This document shows positions 49,651 through 62,005 of a DNA stretch of 64,000 nt, piece by piece. This DNA comes from Serinus canaria. Lineage: Eukaryota > Chordata > Aves > Passeriformes > Fringillidae. The position numbers were made by a program, and so were the translations under genes. Every line of letters starts with the position of its first letter. The first letter of the stretch is position 1. The stretch lies in the NCBI RefSeq assembly GCF_022539315.1, contig NC_066315.1, forward strand, positions 46,853,174-46,917,173. Reading direction: 5' to 3'. Under the pieces are notes generated by a model, which saw nothing but the letters and a program-made list of their open reading frames with translations, had not been told where the DNA came from and made no database searches.

Positions 49651-49695
49651 ATCACTGACAGCATACAAGCCATTTGCTTGTATGCTGTCAGTGAT
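49651..49695. repeat. Perfect 20-bp hairpin with 5-base loop
   Basis: ATCACTGACAGCATACAAGC (49651-49670) and its exact reverse complement (49676-49695) flank the loop CATTT. With a small internal loop the pairing can extend through ACAA (49645-49648) and TTGT (49697-49700). There is no similarity to a known repeat family and no gene next to it. Confidence 0.97.
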
Positions 49696-52600
49696 CTTGT
49701 TTTCCTACAGAAGTTTTCACTTGACTCCCTTTATTAACCAACTGCTGCTCTCAACCATTCTCATAATGGTTTACCCATGCAGTATAAACTTGCAGTATCC
49801 AGTATTGTGATGAAAAATCAACCGCCTCCATAAATGTTTATCTTTATTTATCAGACTTTATCAGTATGTATTCATTTGCACACAGAGAGGTCTATTGCTC
49901 TTTCACTCCAGACTCAAAAAATTAGTAAAACAGTTCTGCTGTTGGTATGCCTGGAACAGGACTAGCTTCATTTAAATTTGCATAGATTTAAATCAGTAAG
50001 CTCATGAGCACACTTTGCCTTTATGGTGTCTTTTTAATTTCAAACGTTATGCAGAAAATCTAGAAAAATACTGGTGGTGGAAGAGAGCTGTATGTTGTGA
50101 TTAAATTGATGCAAGGTGTTGTTAGAAGTGGAGGTATCTTCCTACTTGAGAATCACTGCTTTTCACAAGCAGGTAACTCACTATCACAGCCTGCTTGTAA
50201 AAGAAAAGTATCAGAGGGCTGCCTGAGGTTCCTGGGAAACACCAGACCAACAGAGGACAAAGAGCTCTGCTGCATCTGCTAGAGCACAGAGGACAAACGA
50301 CTGGAAGGATGAAGCTGCATTAGGACATCAGCAATGAAACAGATTTTCCCCATGAGATAAGCTGAAAACAAGAAAACAGAAATACAAATGCAGCGAAAAA
50401 TGAGTAGAGGAGACTGAATTTCTCAGGCTATTTAAAACATGCAGTTATTTTTTAACAGGCTTTCACCTGCTGTCTCTGTGAACATCAGCATATCTTTCAC
50501 TCCTGCAAGATTTCTAGGCTTAATTTAGCTGCTTATGAAAGACTCATTGGCCCTGAACATCTCTGCAAGTGGCTCATGGTACCCACTCTGCTTAGCCAGA
50601 AGTGCAAAGCACTTAGTGAAAAACATTATCCTTTCCGGTGCTTATGTTCAGCTCAAGCACATCTTAGCCCTTTTATTGTCTGTATGGTTAAGTCCTGCAG
50701 GTACCCTGTCACATAAAAGACATACTGTTTATTATTCCAGTGTTAACAAAGTACTTGAGGGAAACAGTAACCTATTTTCAGTGGGGGAAAAAAACCCATC
50801 CAAAGCAAATATGGCAAGAACTGCCAGCTCCAATAGCAGCAAGAGGATCTTTTACATCTCAACCCACTGCAGAGGGATCCCCACACAAGCCTTGTGCAGG
50901 CAGTTGTACCTCTCTAGCTGCATCTTAAACCACAGCTTTCACCTAACTATGGTACTTTGCTGACTCTGGTATTCTTGCATGGCTTTTCTTTGAAATCTGA
51001 ACAATATTTCCTTGTATGAATTCATTACGTGCATGGTTATAAATTCTGTTTTAGGGTGATAGTTCTGATTTTCTCAGATAAGAAAAGGACTTTACATCAA
51101 CCCAGAAAACCTTACACCATAAAGAATAGATTCCATACACTATCCACCCTATGTTCTTAAATACTTGAGGTCTTTTTACCAGATATGTATCTTGCCACAA
51201 TATAAAGTTTTAATAAATGTGAAAATAAATATTTTAAAGAAACACACCCTGTCTCTGAGAAACACACACAAATAAAAGGCAAAGAATGTCTAGATCAAAA
51301 ACAGCTAAAAGGAATAAAGTCAACAAGGACAGTGTTTAAGTAATCAACATTCCCAGGTAGGTGATGTCAAAATGGTAATTATCTTTCCAGAGCTGCCTGA
51401 AAATCTAAAGCAGGAGAAAAATATGCAAAGAACTGTATTGCACTGCTCTCGCCCTGTGAGGGTACACAGTACATCTGGAATAATGTGCGCACAAAATGGT
51501 GTTCATCTTCCACAGCCCTCCAGAGCTCTACAGACAGGGTGTAGGTGGTCCAAAGGGACACAATTACAAGCAAAGGAATAAAATTTAACACAGTAACATT
51601 TGCAGTGTTTATCAGAACAAATTCCCCAGCAATGAGACATAGCTGACATAAGGAAGTGTCCTTAAGGAATCAATGGGCGCTCCATTAAAGGTTATACTAG
51701 ATAAAGCAGGCAGTGCTACAACTTGGAAGGAAAAGCTTCCAAATGCTCTGATTTCTGTAACTGAGTGAAATGATAGACTCTGCTGGGCAGCAAAGTTTCA
51801 AAAATGCCTTTAGGTCTCTGGTTTGTTCAAGCTGCCTCTTGGAGAGAAATGCAAAATAATTAGACTGTATGAAAATGGCATTATTCAGCAGGTGTTATCT
51901 TAGGCACTTTGGATCAATGTTTCCCTCTTGTATTTAGAGCTTAGGCCTTATGATTAATTATTTATATCTGCCCTGTCTTTGAGGCTGTTTGAGGATGCTG
52001 CTGCAGCACAGGCCACCAAGAGCAGTTTGGGAGGCTGTGGTTCAGTTGGAGAACACAGGACAGGGAGAATAAGGACAGGTACATGAAGATACCCCCTGAG
52101 CTTTCTAGATCCATGTTGAGGAATCTGAAAACTGCTTGATTTATGCAAAAAGCACATAAATATCAGACCCTCACAGTGAAAAGTCTGTTTAGGATACACA
52201 GCTTAGGAATTATGGATGGAAAGAATAACCAAATCAGAATTTTAAACTGTTTGTAACATGTTATAGGGAAAGAGAAAACCCTTCATTCTCAGTGTGGGCA
52301 AGGAACTACACCAGGGACAGAATGTATTAGAGACAGTCCTTGCTGCCCAAATGCTGTCCAAATCTTAATAATTAACATTATTGATAGACAGTTGATAAAC
52401 ATCAGTTTTCAATTATAATACTTCAATACTGCTGTAGAGAAACCATTTTTCCAGCTTTTATTTATTCATCAATTTCCATCTCGAGACCACAGAGGTATCT
52501 ATGCTGACAAGTGAAAAATGGGGGAATCACCAGAGAAATATCTTAAAACAATACTGTTGTGCAGCAGCACTGTCACGGGATTATGGCCCTTCTCTCCTCC

Positions 52601-53723
52601 TGTAAAATGAGAGGTTTGACCTGTACTGCATGGGCTGAAAAGGGACAAGTGACCCACGTACCAAGAGGCCTAGCAAGTGCCAATGCATTTTGCATTAGCA
52701 CTTCTCACGAGGAGACCCTGAGTCCCAGGACCAATGGGGCTAGGGGAGTGTGAAAAACCACCACAATATGCTTTCTCACAGCCTGACAAATAACTTGCCA
52801 TGAAACCCAAAGACTGTCATGTCATCCAGGACTTAATAGGCCATATTATAATTTGAAGGAATGAGCTGCTGCTCACAGGTTACATAGACAATCCTATAGA
52901 CAATCCTTAAAACTTCGACTGAAAAGTTCTTTTTCTTAGGAACACGACTTTGGTCCTCACACAGCCTATTCTGTAAATCCACATAAAATATGACTTATTC
53001 AGGTCTCTCTGGAACAGCAAAGTTCAGCTGGTTTGAAAAACAGAAAAGAAAAACACCTACTTACTCAATATTTCCATTTTATGGACTTTATTTGGCAAAA
53101 GAGTGGCTAAAGAGAACAAACCAGATGAAAATGCTTTAAAATAAAAATACTTTTTTAAAAAAGAAAGGGTTAACATGAAGGAGGTTATTTTATCTCTAAA
53201 TTTCAAGTGCAAGATGCTCTGAGCAAGCAGTGGTTGAGGACAAAACTAAAGTAGTAGGTTTCTCTTTAAAGAACTGCAGACCAAGTAGCAAAATATAGAC
53301 TGAAAATTAAAGTGCAAGAAGACAAAAATGCTTAAATTAGCCTGGGGAAGTCTATCTATCTAAGTCTTGCCTATATTAGACAGGGCTTGCTGGAAAAGGG
53401 AAAACTGTAAAATTACCAGTAAGTTGCCCTACTGGAAGCACAACCTTATATTAGGAAAAAGGAGATTTTTGGCTGCTATAGCCCTATTAAGTTTCTTTAA
53501 GCAAGTAAGCCAAGAAGGAGAAAAGATTCAGCTTCAGCTGAGCCATCTGCCTGCACCTCTAGCCTGATGGAGAAACTTTGTTGGTAATGGTTAATGTCTT
53601 GGTATTTAGAACTACCCTTGGCATTCTTGCACAGCTTGGGGAGGCAGTACTGTGTTTCATAGATGGTGTTATCAATACAATGTCCTGGATGGCCGCACCT
53701 GATTTCTATACACCCTCCTTAAC
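49696..53723. other. Long non-coding stretch, nothing recognised
   Basis: AT-rich unique DNA. A short tandem repeat of TAGACAATCCT (12-bp period) is at 52885-52908. A 142-codon frame at 50535-50963 has no recognisable product. No transposon was identified. Confidence 0.44.
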
Positions 53724-53754
53724 AGAAAAAAAAAAGAAAAAAAGAAAAAAAAGA
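53724..53754 (+). repeat. A-rich homopurine run, 31 bases
   Basis: A runs separated by single G, uninterrupted by pyrimidine. Confidence 0.88.
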
Positions 53755-54816
53755 TACTGTTTACTTAAAGTTGAGGAAAAAATTGATTAAATGCAAAATA
53801 TCAGGAGGAGGCAGAGATCCTGGGAAATAGGGGAAAGTGGAGGCTGCGGCCTTCTGTGCCTTCACATGGAAGGATTTAAAAACCTTCTCTAGAAGGTCCA
53901 GATGCAAATTACCATTTCTAGTCCTCATCCCTCCCTAACTCACAGATGCTGTAACTCAAATACAAATTTTGAGCACGGATCCAATGCCTTAAGCCCTTCC
54001 AAAGTCCTCTTGCCCAGCTGGCTCAGCACCTTTGGAATGAGGTGACTATCTCTGCAAACCAGTCTCACAATTTTACACTTTTCAAATCTGCACTGCTACC
54101 TCCAATACCTCCCCAAACCCCATCCCAAAATCCTTTTTTTAACTCATTGTACAGAAGCTACAATAAATGCTTGCAGAATGCTGACCTAAAATACAATTCC
54201 TCACCTGATTCTGCACCTTGTAAACTTTAAATTTTTTCCTACATGGCCTCTAATTTTGAGTTTCTAATAGAAACCCTGTACAGGCCGACAGCACCATTTT
54301 GTGGCCAGTTCAATGCAGATGGCCAGAATAATATATCCATTTCCTCCCGGTATCTGGTTTGGCCAATTCTCATTTTGCTCTTCCCAGCAGAGGGGATACC
54401 CAAGATTGGTTAAAGAGAGTTAGGCATCCAAGTCTCTGTTTCAGACTGCAAACGCACAGTGCTTGCAATCTACTTGAAAATAGCCAGGCTTAATCTAACA
54501 AGATTTTATTTTAGCCTCTTTAGGTCTCTTTGCCATTTATAAGTAAAGAAATCTATAACAGAAAATAAAACAGTGGGGGTTTCCAACAGTAGTCTCCATT
54601 CAGGCAAAGTGGTAACTTTTTCCAGGACAATCTTGATTTTCTACTACCAAACTATGGGTCTCAGAATTACATTCTGCATTGCAGATTTCATATTTGTGGC
54701 CTGCAGTCACAGGAAACTTATCCTTCAAAAGTTAATTCAGTAGGACCGCAATATGGGACTCACTGTTCAAAACAATAGGAAGAGAACATTTATTCTTTTC
54801 CTTACTTACCAAGGCT

Positions 54817-54857
54817 AAAAAAAAGGATAAAAAAAAAAGAAAGAAAAGAAAAGAAAA
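54817..54857 (+). repeat. A-rich low-complexity run
   Basis: 41 bases of A and G with a single T at 54828, ending in AAAAG-like units. Confidence 0.88.
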
Positions 54858-57800
54858 TCAACTTTATCTTCTGGAAATGTCACATTTGCTTTGTGTCCTT
54901 CAGAATACATTGATTTCTCTCTTCTTCCCCTGGAGTAGTTGCCCAGACCTTTTCTGCCCATCTACACTTTCTCTGCCACAAGCTGAAGAAACATTCACTA
55001 TTAGCGTGTCTCAGAGGTGCTAACCTAAAGAGACAATATTCATGACATAAAAAACCCTGTACAGCCTCTTCTATCCTTTTTCATTTTTACTTTTCAGGAG
55101 ACAGGGAGCAGAAGAGGGATTTCCACAATGGTATTGTTTCAGTTTAGTATGAAGAAAATCCTTGATTCTTTATGTATGCTTGGAAGCCTATAGTAATCAT
55201 ATTATTCCAGGGTCCTTATTGCTGGTTAATGGAATTCTTTTAATATTGAACCAAGTTTCTAGTAAATAGGTTTGCATTGATCTGGTGATGTATAGAGCTC
55301 AAGTAAGTCTATCTATGTGTAAGCAAATTAAAAGCCTTAAGCCTATACAGCCAAACTGTATAATCCCATGCTGAAGAATTGATTCTCTGATACTCTCCTG
55401 GGGACATTTTTTTTTTCATTTTAGGTAAAGAAATGCCTTCAATTTCTTTGACAGAAAGAAAAATATCACAAATATTTCACATTCAACAAATACAGTCCAA
55501 AGCCACCAGAATAAGTGTTTATAATTAGAAACTGCACCTTACATTGGGTAACACAGCACTGACAATTCAGCAGTTATAATGAATATATGAATTATGTTGA
55601 ATATAATCAATTATGTTGCTGCAGCATCATTCATCACTGCTTTCCAGCCTGAGCATAGAGTTTGATATTTTTCAAGCAATATGTTTACCACAGCCTTGCT
55701 GTCACCAAATTCACCCAGCATCACCCAGACCATCCTCCTTTGAAACCAAATTGGTTCAGGGTGCTATTTCCCTGTTCTGGAATAAAATCATCAAACACAT
55801 AGATATCAAAACACTTAGTAAATTACACTGTCCTGGTTGTGTATGTGCAGTAGTATTGAAGATGCAACCATGAAACTTGTGGCAATAGATCTACAATAAT
55901 AAGTACTACAAATCTGCATGAAAACCTGTCTCCATTCACCGCCATGGGTGTTTATGGCCACTGAGTGTGAGGATGGGCACAGGGGAGTGAGCAGCAGGAG
56001 CTCAGATGGGTGGTTCCCGAGGCACCATGTTCCAGGGTGGCTTATCCCACCTCCAGCAAGAACTGCATTCACTTTAAAGTCTTTCTTCTAAGAGAAGGCA
56101 CCAGTAACTCTTCTCTTCCTTTCTCTCCCACCATGTCCATTAATAACATTCATTAATTAACCAGGAGATAATCCATCTTCACTATCAGACCTGTGGTTCA
56201 GAAAGTACCCAAGGAGCAGGAAGACACACATGCACATACACACAATTGACAGGGATTTCAACCTTATTTCCATATGAAATTAGACTAAAATAATCATAAA
56301 GCTTAATTCAGTTTCCCAGTTCCTGTTTCACACACATTTTAACCCTCCAGCCCAAAGAATAAAGATATTCTTTGTCTAACATATTACAGGCTACTAGCAC
56401 AACTCCCAAAAAACCACAACCATATCCTAGGTGCCCAGCTACATTTAAAGACCAACCCACATTTTGGAAACCCAGACAGAGCACCCGTAATTTGGAGACC
56501 ATTCTTACATTACCCAGTTAATACATGCATATGCCTCTGCTGTGCACCTATAGCATGCGAGCAGAGTGAGTAAAAAAAATAAAAACAACAAAAGCCTGCC
56601 AAAAAACCAGTGGTCAGGATGGCAGAGTTCATGCAGTGTTTTTAATGGGGATGAAGGATGAGTATTGTCTCGATGCTTACCTTACTGAGTGGGATCTGTT
56701 CAAGAAAAGATAGGTAAGTAAAAAACCACCATTTCAGAAATGCTAATTAACATCAAACACGATCAATAATTTTTAAAATTTCCCCATTATAAGCACGAAC
56801 AACTACAGCTTTGCAAACTGAAGTAGGTCTTGGTAGATGTGAAAATCTTCTCACTGGAAGAGCCATATCTGCTGTTACCCTGTGTGCAAGGACTTCCATC
56901 ACTTATTATCAATATCCAAAAGAGCATATCAGAAAACCCTGTTATTTTTAGTTAGGATATTGCATGCCAGGAACCTTGCATGTATTTCAATAAATATTTT
57001 TAGTACTTGTTCTTCTGATTCACACTAGGCTGAGACTCAACCTAGCCCCTATTCTGCGCATGCCACTTTTCTGCTGGAGGAGTTTTGAATGCCAGTTTTC
57101 CTTTGCTTCAGTAGGAGTAGTGCAATGCCTTGCTTTCATAATGAAGTTGTGTCCTTACTTCTTCACAATTTCTCAAACACACACAATTATAAAGTGCTAA
57201 AACTTCCTGCGGGTCAGCTGCATGAACTTGTTTTGGGGGGACAAAAGTGAAAGCCTCCAGATCATCACCAGCTCTAGAGAGTTAGCAGAATGAATAGATC
57301 ACATCCTTGCACCAAAGGAAACCCACTGCGTACCAGGACTTCAGTGCTGCATTATGACTGTCTTAAAACCAGTGAAAACTTAATGGGATGCTAAAGAAAA
57401 ATTACCATCATGGGACCTTAAAAGGTCCCTTTTATCACAAAAGCAATAAATTCCTGTCTGCACAGAGAAGATCCTTGCCTCTTACTGCCTACTAATGGTA
57501 GGCATTACCTGCTATGTGGTTACCAGGATTTCCAGGGAGCGTAGGATGCAAACAACATCTCTTTTTCCAGGTGCAAGAGTCAAACTGAAAGCAAGGGCTT
57601 GTAGTATGCTCTGACCCCTTTGCACGATGAGGGGCTACCTCAGCTGGCTGTAGAGCCCCCCAGGGCTGGGGCATGCTCCTGAGTCCTGCCTACCTCAATC
57701 ATCTGCCCCAGCCCTAAGCTGTAAGGTGACCTGCAGGAAACTCACAAAAAGCCATTACTGTGTTGTGTCAGCTCAGAAAACCGCAACAGGGCCAGGCAGG

Positions 57801-58547
57801 GGAGGAAAAAGCCTGGAGAGGAAATCAAGGAAATTCACTTTGGCAGAAACTAGCAAAGCCTTTTTCTGAATGTTAACTATCTAATTTAATGAAGTCTAGA
57901 GATCAGTAGAGACAATTGTCACTGCCAGCTTTGATGCCAATCACAACTCTGGAACACGAGCCAGTGAATGCATCCAACATAACAAGGAGAAAACAAAAAC
58001 AAGGCAAGGATTTGACCCTGTGCTCTCATGATCCTTTAAGAAGAAATATCGCCTTTCAAAACTATGGGGAAAAAAATCTTCCCAGTCAGAGCAAGTCAGT
58101 AAGAATAAGGAAAGAGAAATCACAAGGCAAAAGACTACAGAACTGTAATTTCCCTGTCGGTCTGTAGTGCTTTTAGAGCTGTCAGCAGGAACACTTGTGG
58201 GCTGAAAACCCCTATGTGGGCTGGAAAATTAGGGAAGATTTCTCTAATCCCTGTCAGGGAAGCAGGCTTGAATTTTTTCCTTGTGGGCAGCTGTAAGTCT
58301 GCTGTGCCTTCATGGGAGTCCTATCACCAATACACATTTCTCCTGTGCTGGTGGGTTCCCAGTATCCTCAGCTCCATCACTCCCTTCACCTTATTCTTGA
58401 GAAGGCATATGGTGAAGGAGACATTCTGCATCTCTGTTAAGTATATAAAAATAAACTCCAAACCTCTGTTCATCAAAGGTACAATTAAGCAAATTAATAT
58501 AGTCTGATTTCTTTCAAGCAGGTTTTTCCATAGAGACTTTCAACGGA
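54858..58547. other. Long non-coding stretch, nothing recognised
   Basis: AT-rich unique DNA. The only symmetric element noted is the small palindrome at 57412-57429. No coding frame or transposon was recognised. Confidence 0.44.
57412..57429. repeat. Short perfect inverted repeat, 8-bp arms
   Basis: GGGACCTT, AA, AAGGTCCC. Minor on its own. Confidence 0.85.
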
Positions 58548-58705
58548 GGAAAATTAGAACCATTAGGTTTGGAAAAGACCTGCAATATCCGGTCCAACAT
58601 TTGAATATCACTGTGTCCAGTAAACCATATCACAAAACAACACTCATACTCATTTTGGAACACTTCCAGGGATGACAAATTCCCACTTTTTTCTGAAAAT
58701 CTCTA
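58548..58705 (-). mobile_element. CR1 LINE 3' UTR fragment
   Basis: The plus strand reads TTAGGTTTGGAAAAGACC, then TCCAACATTTGAATATCACTG, then AGTAAACCATATCAC, and finally ACACTTCCAGGGATGAC. These blocks occur in this order in the reverse complement of avian CR1 3' ends (GGTTGGAAAAGACC, GTCCAACC, TAAACCATGTC, CTCCAGGGATGG). No ORF2 coding block is recognisable and the copy is strongly diverged. Confidence 0.75.
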
Positions 58706-59514
58706 AATCTGTAGATCTCACTCCTATTGGTTAACATATAACTTTGGACAATCTGTTCTTTCCGAAGCTGAAGGACTGAACTCTTTCCTCCCTCATCCTC
58801 TTGAGCCACCCTTTCTTCTCTGAAAATGGACTCTGGGAAAACTCTATAAGGGAGAACAGCATTTTATCCCCCTCTAAAATATTAGGCATTTTAAGTGTGT
58901 CCATTTCTTACTTTACATGGCTTTTTCATACCTACATCTTCATCAGAATAGTCACACTATGAGAAATTCTGATGTTACTAAAATTGCCCTTAGTGACACC
59001 ATACAATCTAAGAGGTTTTCATGGAATTTCTACCAGGCATACAAACACAGAGGGTGATCTGGGGATGGATTTCCCTGAGGCTACAGTTCTCACCTTGTAC
59101 GCAGTTTTGGAGGAATCTTGTCACAATGCAGAAACAGCCATCCTCTCTCCTGCAAGCATGAAAAATATGAGATCCCAAATTCTTCTGTTTGACTTTTCTT
59201 TGCCTTGTTTTCTGTCTTTTCACCCAAGCTGTAGACCTGAAAACCAAACCATATGATCAGAAGGCCCACAACTGCACTGTGCAAAATGACACATTTCCAA
59301 CCTTCATTCACCAGACATCATGTGTCTCATTTGAGCAATGCTGATGGCAGCCACCAAACTACACCAAGACTTGCCACCCACTGAATAGCAACAGACCTCA
59401 GCAGACATAATCCTACCCAGGCCAGTCATACATTTTCCATAAAAGCTATACACAAGGAATGTCCTGGCAGAATTTAGGAGGTTTTAGGATAATGCGCTGA
59501 AAACCATCCTTTAA
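58706..59514. other. Non-coding spacer between two CR1 pieces
   Basis: No element or gene is recognised. Short frames of 73-94 codons on both strands at 58972-59311 overlap each other. Confidence 0.43.
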
Positions 59515-59604
59515 CTTTTGGTCAAACCTGAAGCTGTCAAGCAGTTGGACTTAATGGTCATTATGGATCCCTTTCGGCTGGACTATACTATTCTATTCTA
59601 TGCC
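59515..59604 (+). mobile_element. CR1 LINE 3' end with TATTC-type tail
   Basis: TTTTGGTCAAACCTGAAG, GCAGTTGGACTTAATGG, TCATTATGGATCCCTTTC and finally a TATTCTATTCTATGCC tail match the last bases of an avian CR1 on the plus strand (GTTGGACTAGATGATC, GGTCCCTTCCAAC, TATTC repeats). It is 5' truncated to about 90 bases. Confidence 0.82.
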
Positions 59605-60299
59605 ATTCTTCCCAGTATGTCCTCCATTTCCTAGAAGTGCACATCAAGGCAGATACACTGATGCACTATGTAGAGCTGCTGGGCATTCCTCATGCCTCTT
59701 CTGTTCAGCTCATTCAGCTCCCAGGGACGAACCTTGTGGTACTCCTCTCTACTTAGGCCATGGCAGAAACCAACCTTGCAGCCCAGAGACCACCCCTATT
59801 AGCTGTTCCCTCTCTGCAGACCAGGGATAATTTCCATGAGGCCATGCAGTGGGGACTGGGGACACAAACTCAGATTTGGGGGGGATACAAGGGGTGGTTT
59901 CTGCAGCCACAGCCTGGATAAAAGCCAAAGAGTAACCAGAGCCATGAGTTGGGCTGGCTGGTGCCAAAGGACCACCATGGAAACACAAGCTTTGAAAAGT
60001 GGAGGTTACACTGGTGTGGTGGAAAGGTTGGTTATTCCCAGATCTAGAAAATTCAGATCTGTGCCCAAAGCAGAGCCAGGCAAGCAACAACTCTTCCAAA
60101 TGGCAAAGAATAGCCCCTCTCTGCTATCACTGTCATACTCCCTTTCCCCACTGAAACCAAGCTGCATAGATCTTCTGTTAAACACACCAATTTGTTGTGT
60201 TTATAAAGGATACAAAATGAATTTCAGCCAAAGGGTTAAACTTCTACAGCTCACTTGTGCCACTGACCTTTTGCTGAGGAAAGTTAGAGCAGAGTTCAG
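59605..60299. other. Non-coding spacer, GC-richer than surroundings
   Basis: A 165-codon plus-strand frame (59836-60333), the longest in the window, covers most of it and runs into CR1 sequence. A 116-codon frame overlaps on the minus strand. Neither product is recognisable. I regard both as chance frames in sequence with few stops. Confidence 0.4.
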
Positions 60300-62005
60300 C
60301 TGGATGGGACATACATCAATTATCTTGCCCTAATGCCTGACCACAAGTTGAGGACATCATCCAGCTGCCTCTTAAACACCAACAGATTTGGGGAATTGAC
60401 ATTCTCCAGGAAGCCTGCACTAGGGTTTGGCACCCTCTCAATAGATATGTTTCCTCATGCCAACTCCAAACCTTCCCTGATGGAGGCAGATTTGAACCTG
60501 AGGTTAGGCCTCAGCCTTCTCACCAAACTAGACAGACCCTCTCCTCAGCCAGTCTTTACAGTGCATGTCTTCCAGCCCTCTCACATCTTTGGTACCCTCT
60601 TCTGAATGCATTCAAGGACCTTCACATCCTTTTTAAGTTTTGGGACTCAGAACCGCACACAATACCCAAAGTGAGGTTGCATCAGTGTCAAACACAGTGG
60701 GATAATCCTCTTTTGACCAGCTGGTTGTGTTATGTTTGATGCACTCCAGGATGAGGTTTGCCCTCCTGGCTGCCAGGACACACACTGCTGGCTCCTACTG
60801 AGCCTCCTGTCAGCCAGCACCCCCAGTCCTCTTTCCGTGGGGTAACTCTCCAGCTACTCCTCACCAAATTTAGACTTTTGTCCAATGTTACCCCACCTGT
60901 ACTTGTTCTTATATAGGTTTATGCCACTGATGGTTTGCCAGTGCTCCAATCCATCCAGATCTCTCAGCAAGGGCTCTTGTCCCTCAAGAGAGTCAACACT
61001 CTGGTGACTTTCTGCCAGACTTTTATAACCTCAGTCATTTCAACCTTTTGAAAGCTCTGCCCTCCAGTCAGTTCTTCACCCAGTGTAATGTCTCGCTTTT
61101 CATCTTGCACAACATCTGGACAAGTTGTCCAGAACGATGCTGGGATGGACAGTATAAAAAAGAGTTATTTAAAATCCAGAAAAACTACATCCACTGCTGT
61201 CCATTCATCCACTAGGCAAGTGACCTAATCACAGAAGGATATTAAATTAATTAAACAAGACTTTCCCTTTGTGAACCAATGTTGGCTGTGTCTGATGAAT
61301 GCATTGTTTCTTTAAATGTCTTCTAGCATCACCCCTTATGAAGGTCTCCATAATTTCTCCAGGTACTGAGGTTAGACTAACAGTCTGCAGATTCCTGGGT
61401 CCTTCCTCATGCCCTTTTTCTAGGCTGCAGTAACACTGGCTAGATTCCTGCCAGCAGGAATCTTTCCAGACTCTCAAGACATTTGGTGGATTGAGAGGTT
61501 CCTGCCATAACATCCACAAAATCCATTTCTCTGGAATGAAGACCATCAAAACTCCAGGGACTTGTAAACATTCAGCTGATACTGCTGGTCTCTTACAAGT
61601 TCATTATCCATGGAAAGAAAATCACTGCTTCCATACTCATAGTCCTCTGGCTCAGGTCTACCAGTATTATTAGAGAATGAGACAATTGAAAGCATTGATT
61701 GTCTTTGCTTTTTCTTTACGCCTATTAGTCAGGTGCCCATCTTCAACAAGAATCTTGGCTGAGCAATAGATAATAGGCACCATGATGCCTGCTTTGTCTT
61801 CTGTGTCTCTGATCCTCACCCAGAGACTCTCAATCACATCATCACTCACATTAAGGGCTGTGCAGTCAAGCCTCTTCCTTGCAGACATTGCAACTCCTAC
61901 ACCTTATGTGCCCTGTCTATCCCTCCTGAAGAGTCCAAAGCCCTTCATCCCATTTGCTTACCTGACTTTGTGGGACAATGCTCAGGTCTTGTTTAAAATT
62001 CTGGT
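60300..62005 (-). mobile_element. Long CR1 LINE copy with decayed endonuclease and RT
   Basis: The minus strand, read from about 62005 to 60300, shows the order of a CR1 ORF2. First comes endonuclease remnant with VSDDVIESLWVRIRD at about 61850-61805. EDGHLTNRRKEKA then begins the linker before reverse transcriptase (about 61745-61707). Next is the RT block QTVSLTSVPGEIME (about 61390-61347), then the motif-A remnant AVDVVFLDFK with its aspartates (about 61197-61168), and then the C-terminal and 3' UTR region to about 60300. Stops and frame changes break the frame repeatedly. Two internal deletions are inferred from memory of the family. One, at about 61760, joins the endonuclease to the pre-RT linker. 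The other, at about 60995-61010, removes the region where the catalytic ADD motif should be. ORF1 and the 5' end are absent. It is an inactive fossil. Confidence 0.9.

Noticed and set aside
49651..49695. Hairpin as a bacterial-type transcription terminator
   Set aside because: The window is vertebrate genomic DNA with no gene upstream and no functional T run directly after the stem.
59836..60333. 165-codon plus-strand open frame, longest in the window
   Set aside because: No recognisable domain, no splice or promoter context, another long frame on the opposite strand, and its end runs into CR1 sequence. It fits chance in stop-poor DNA.
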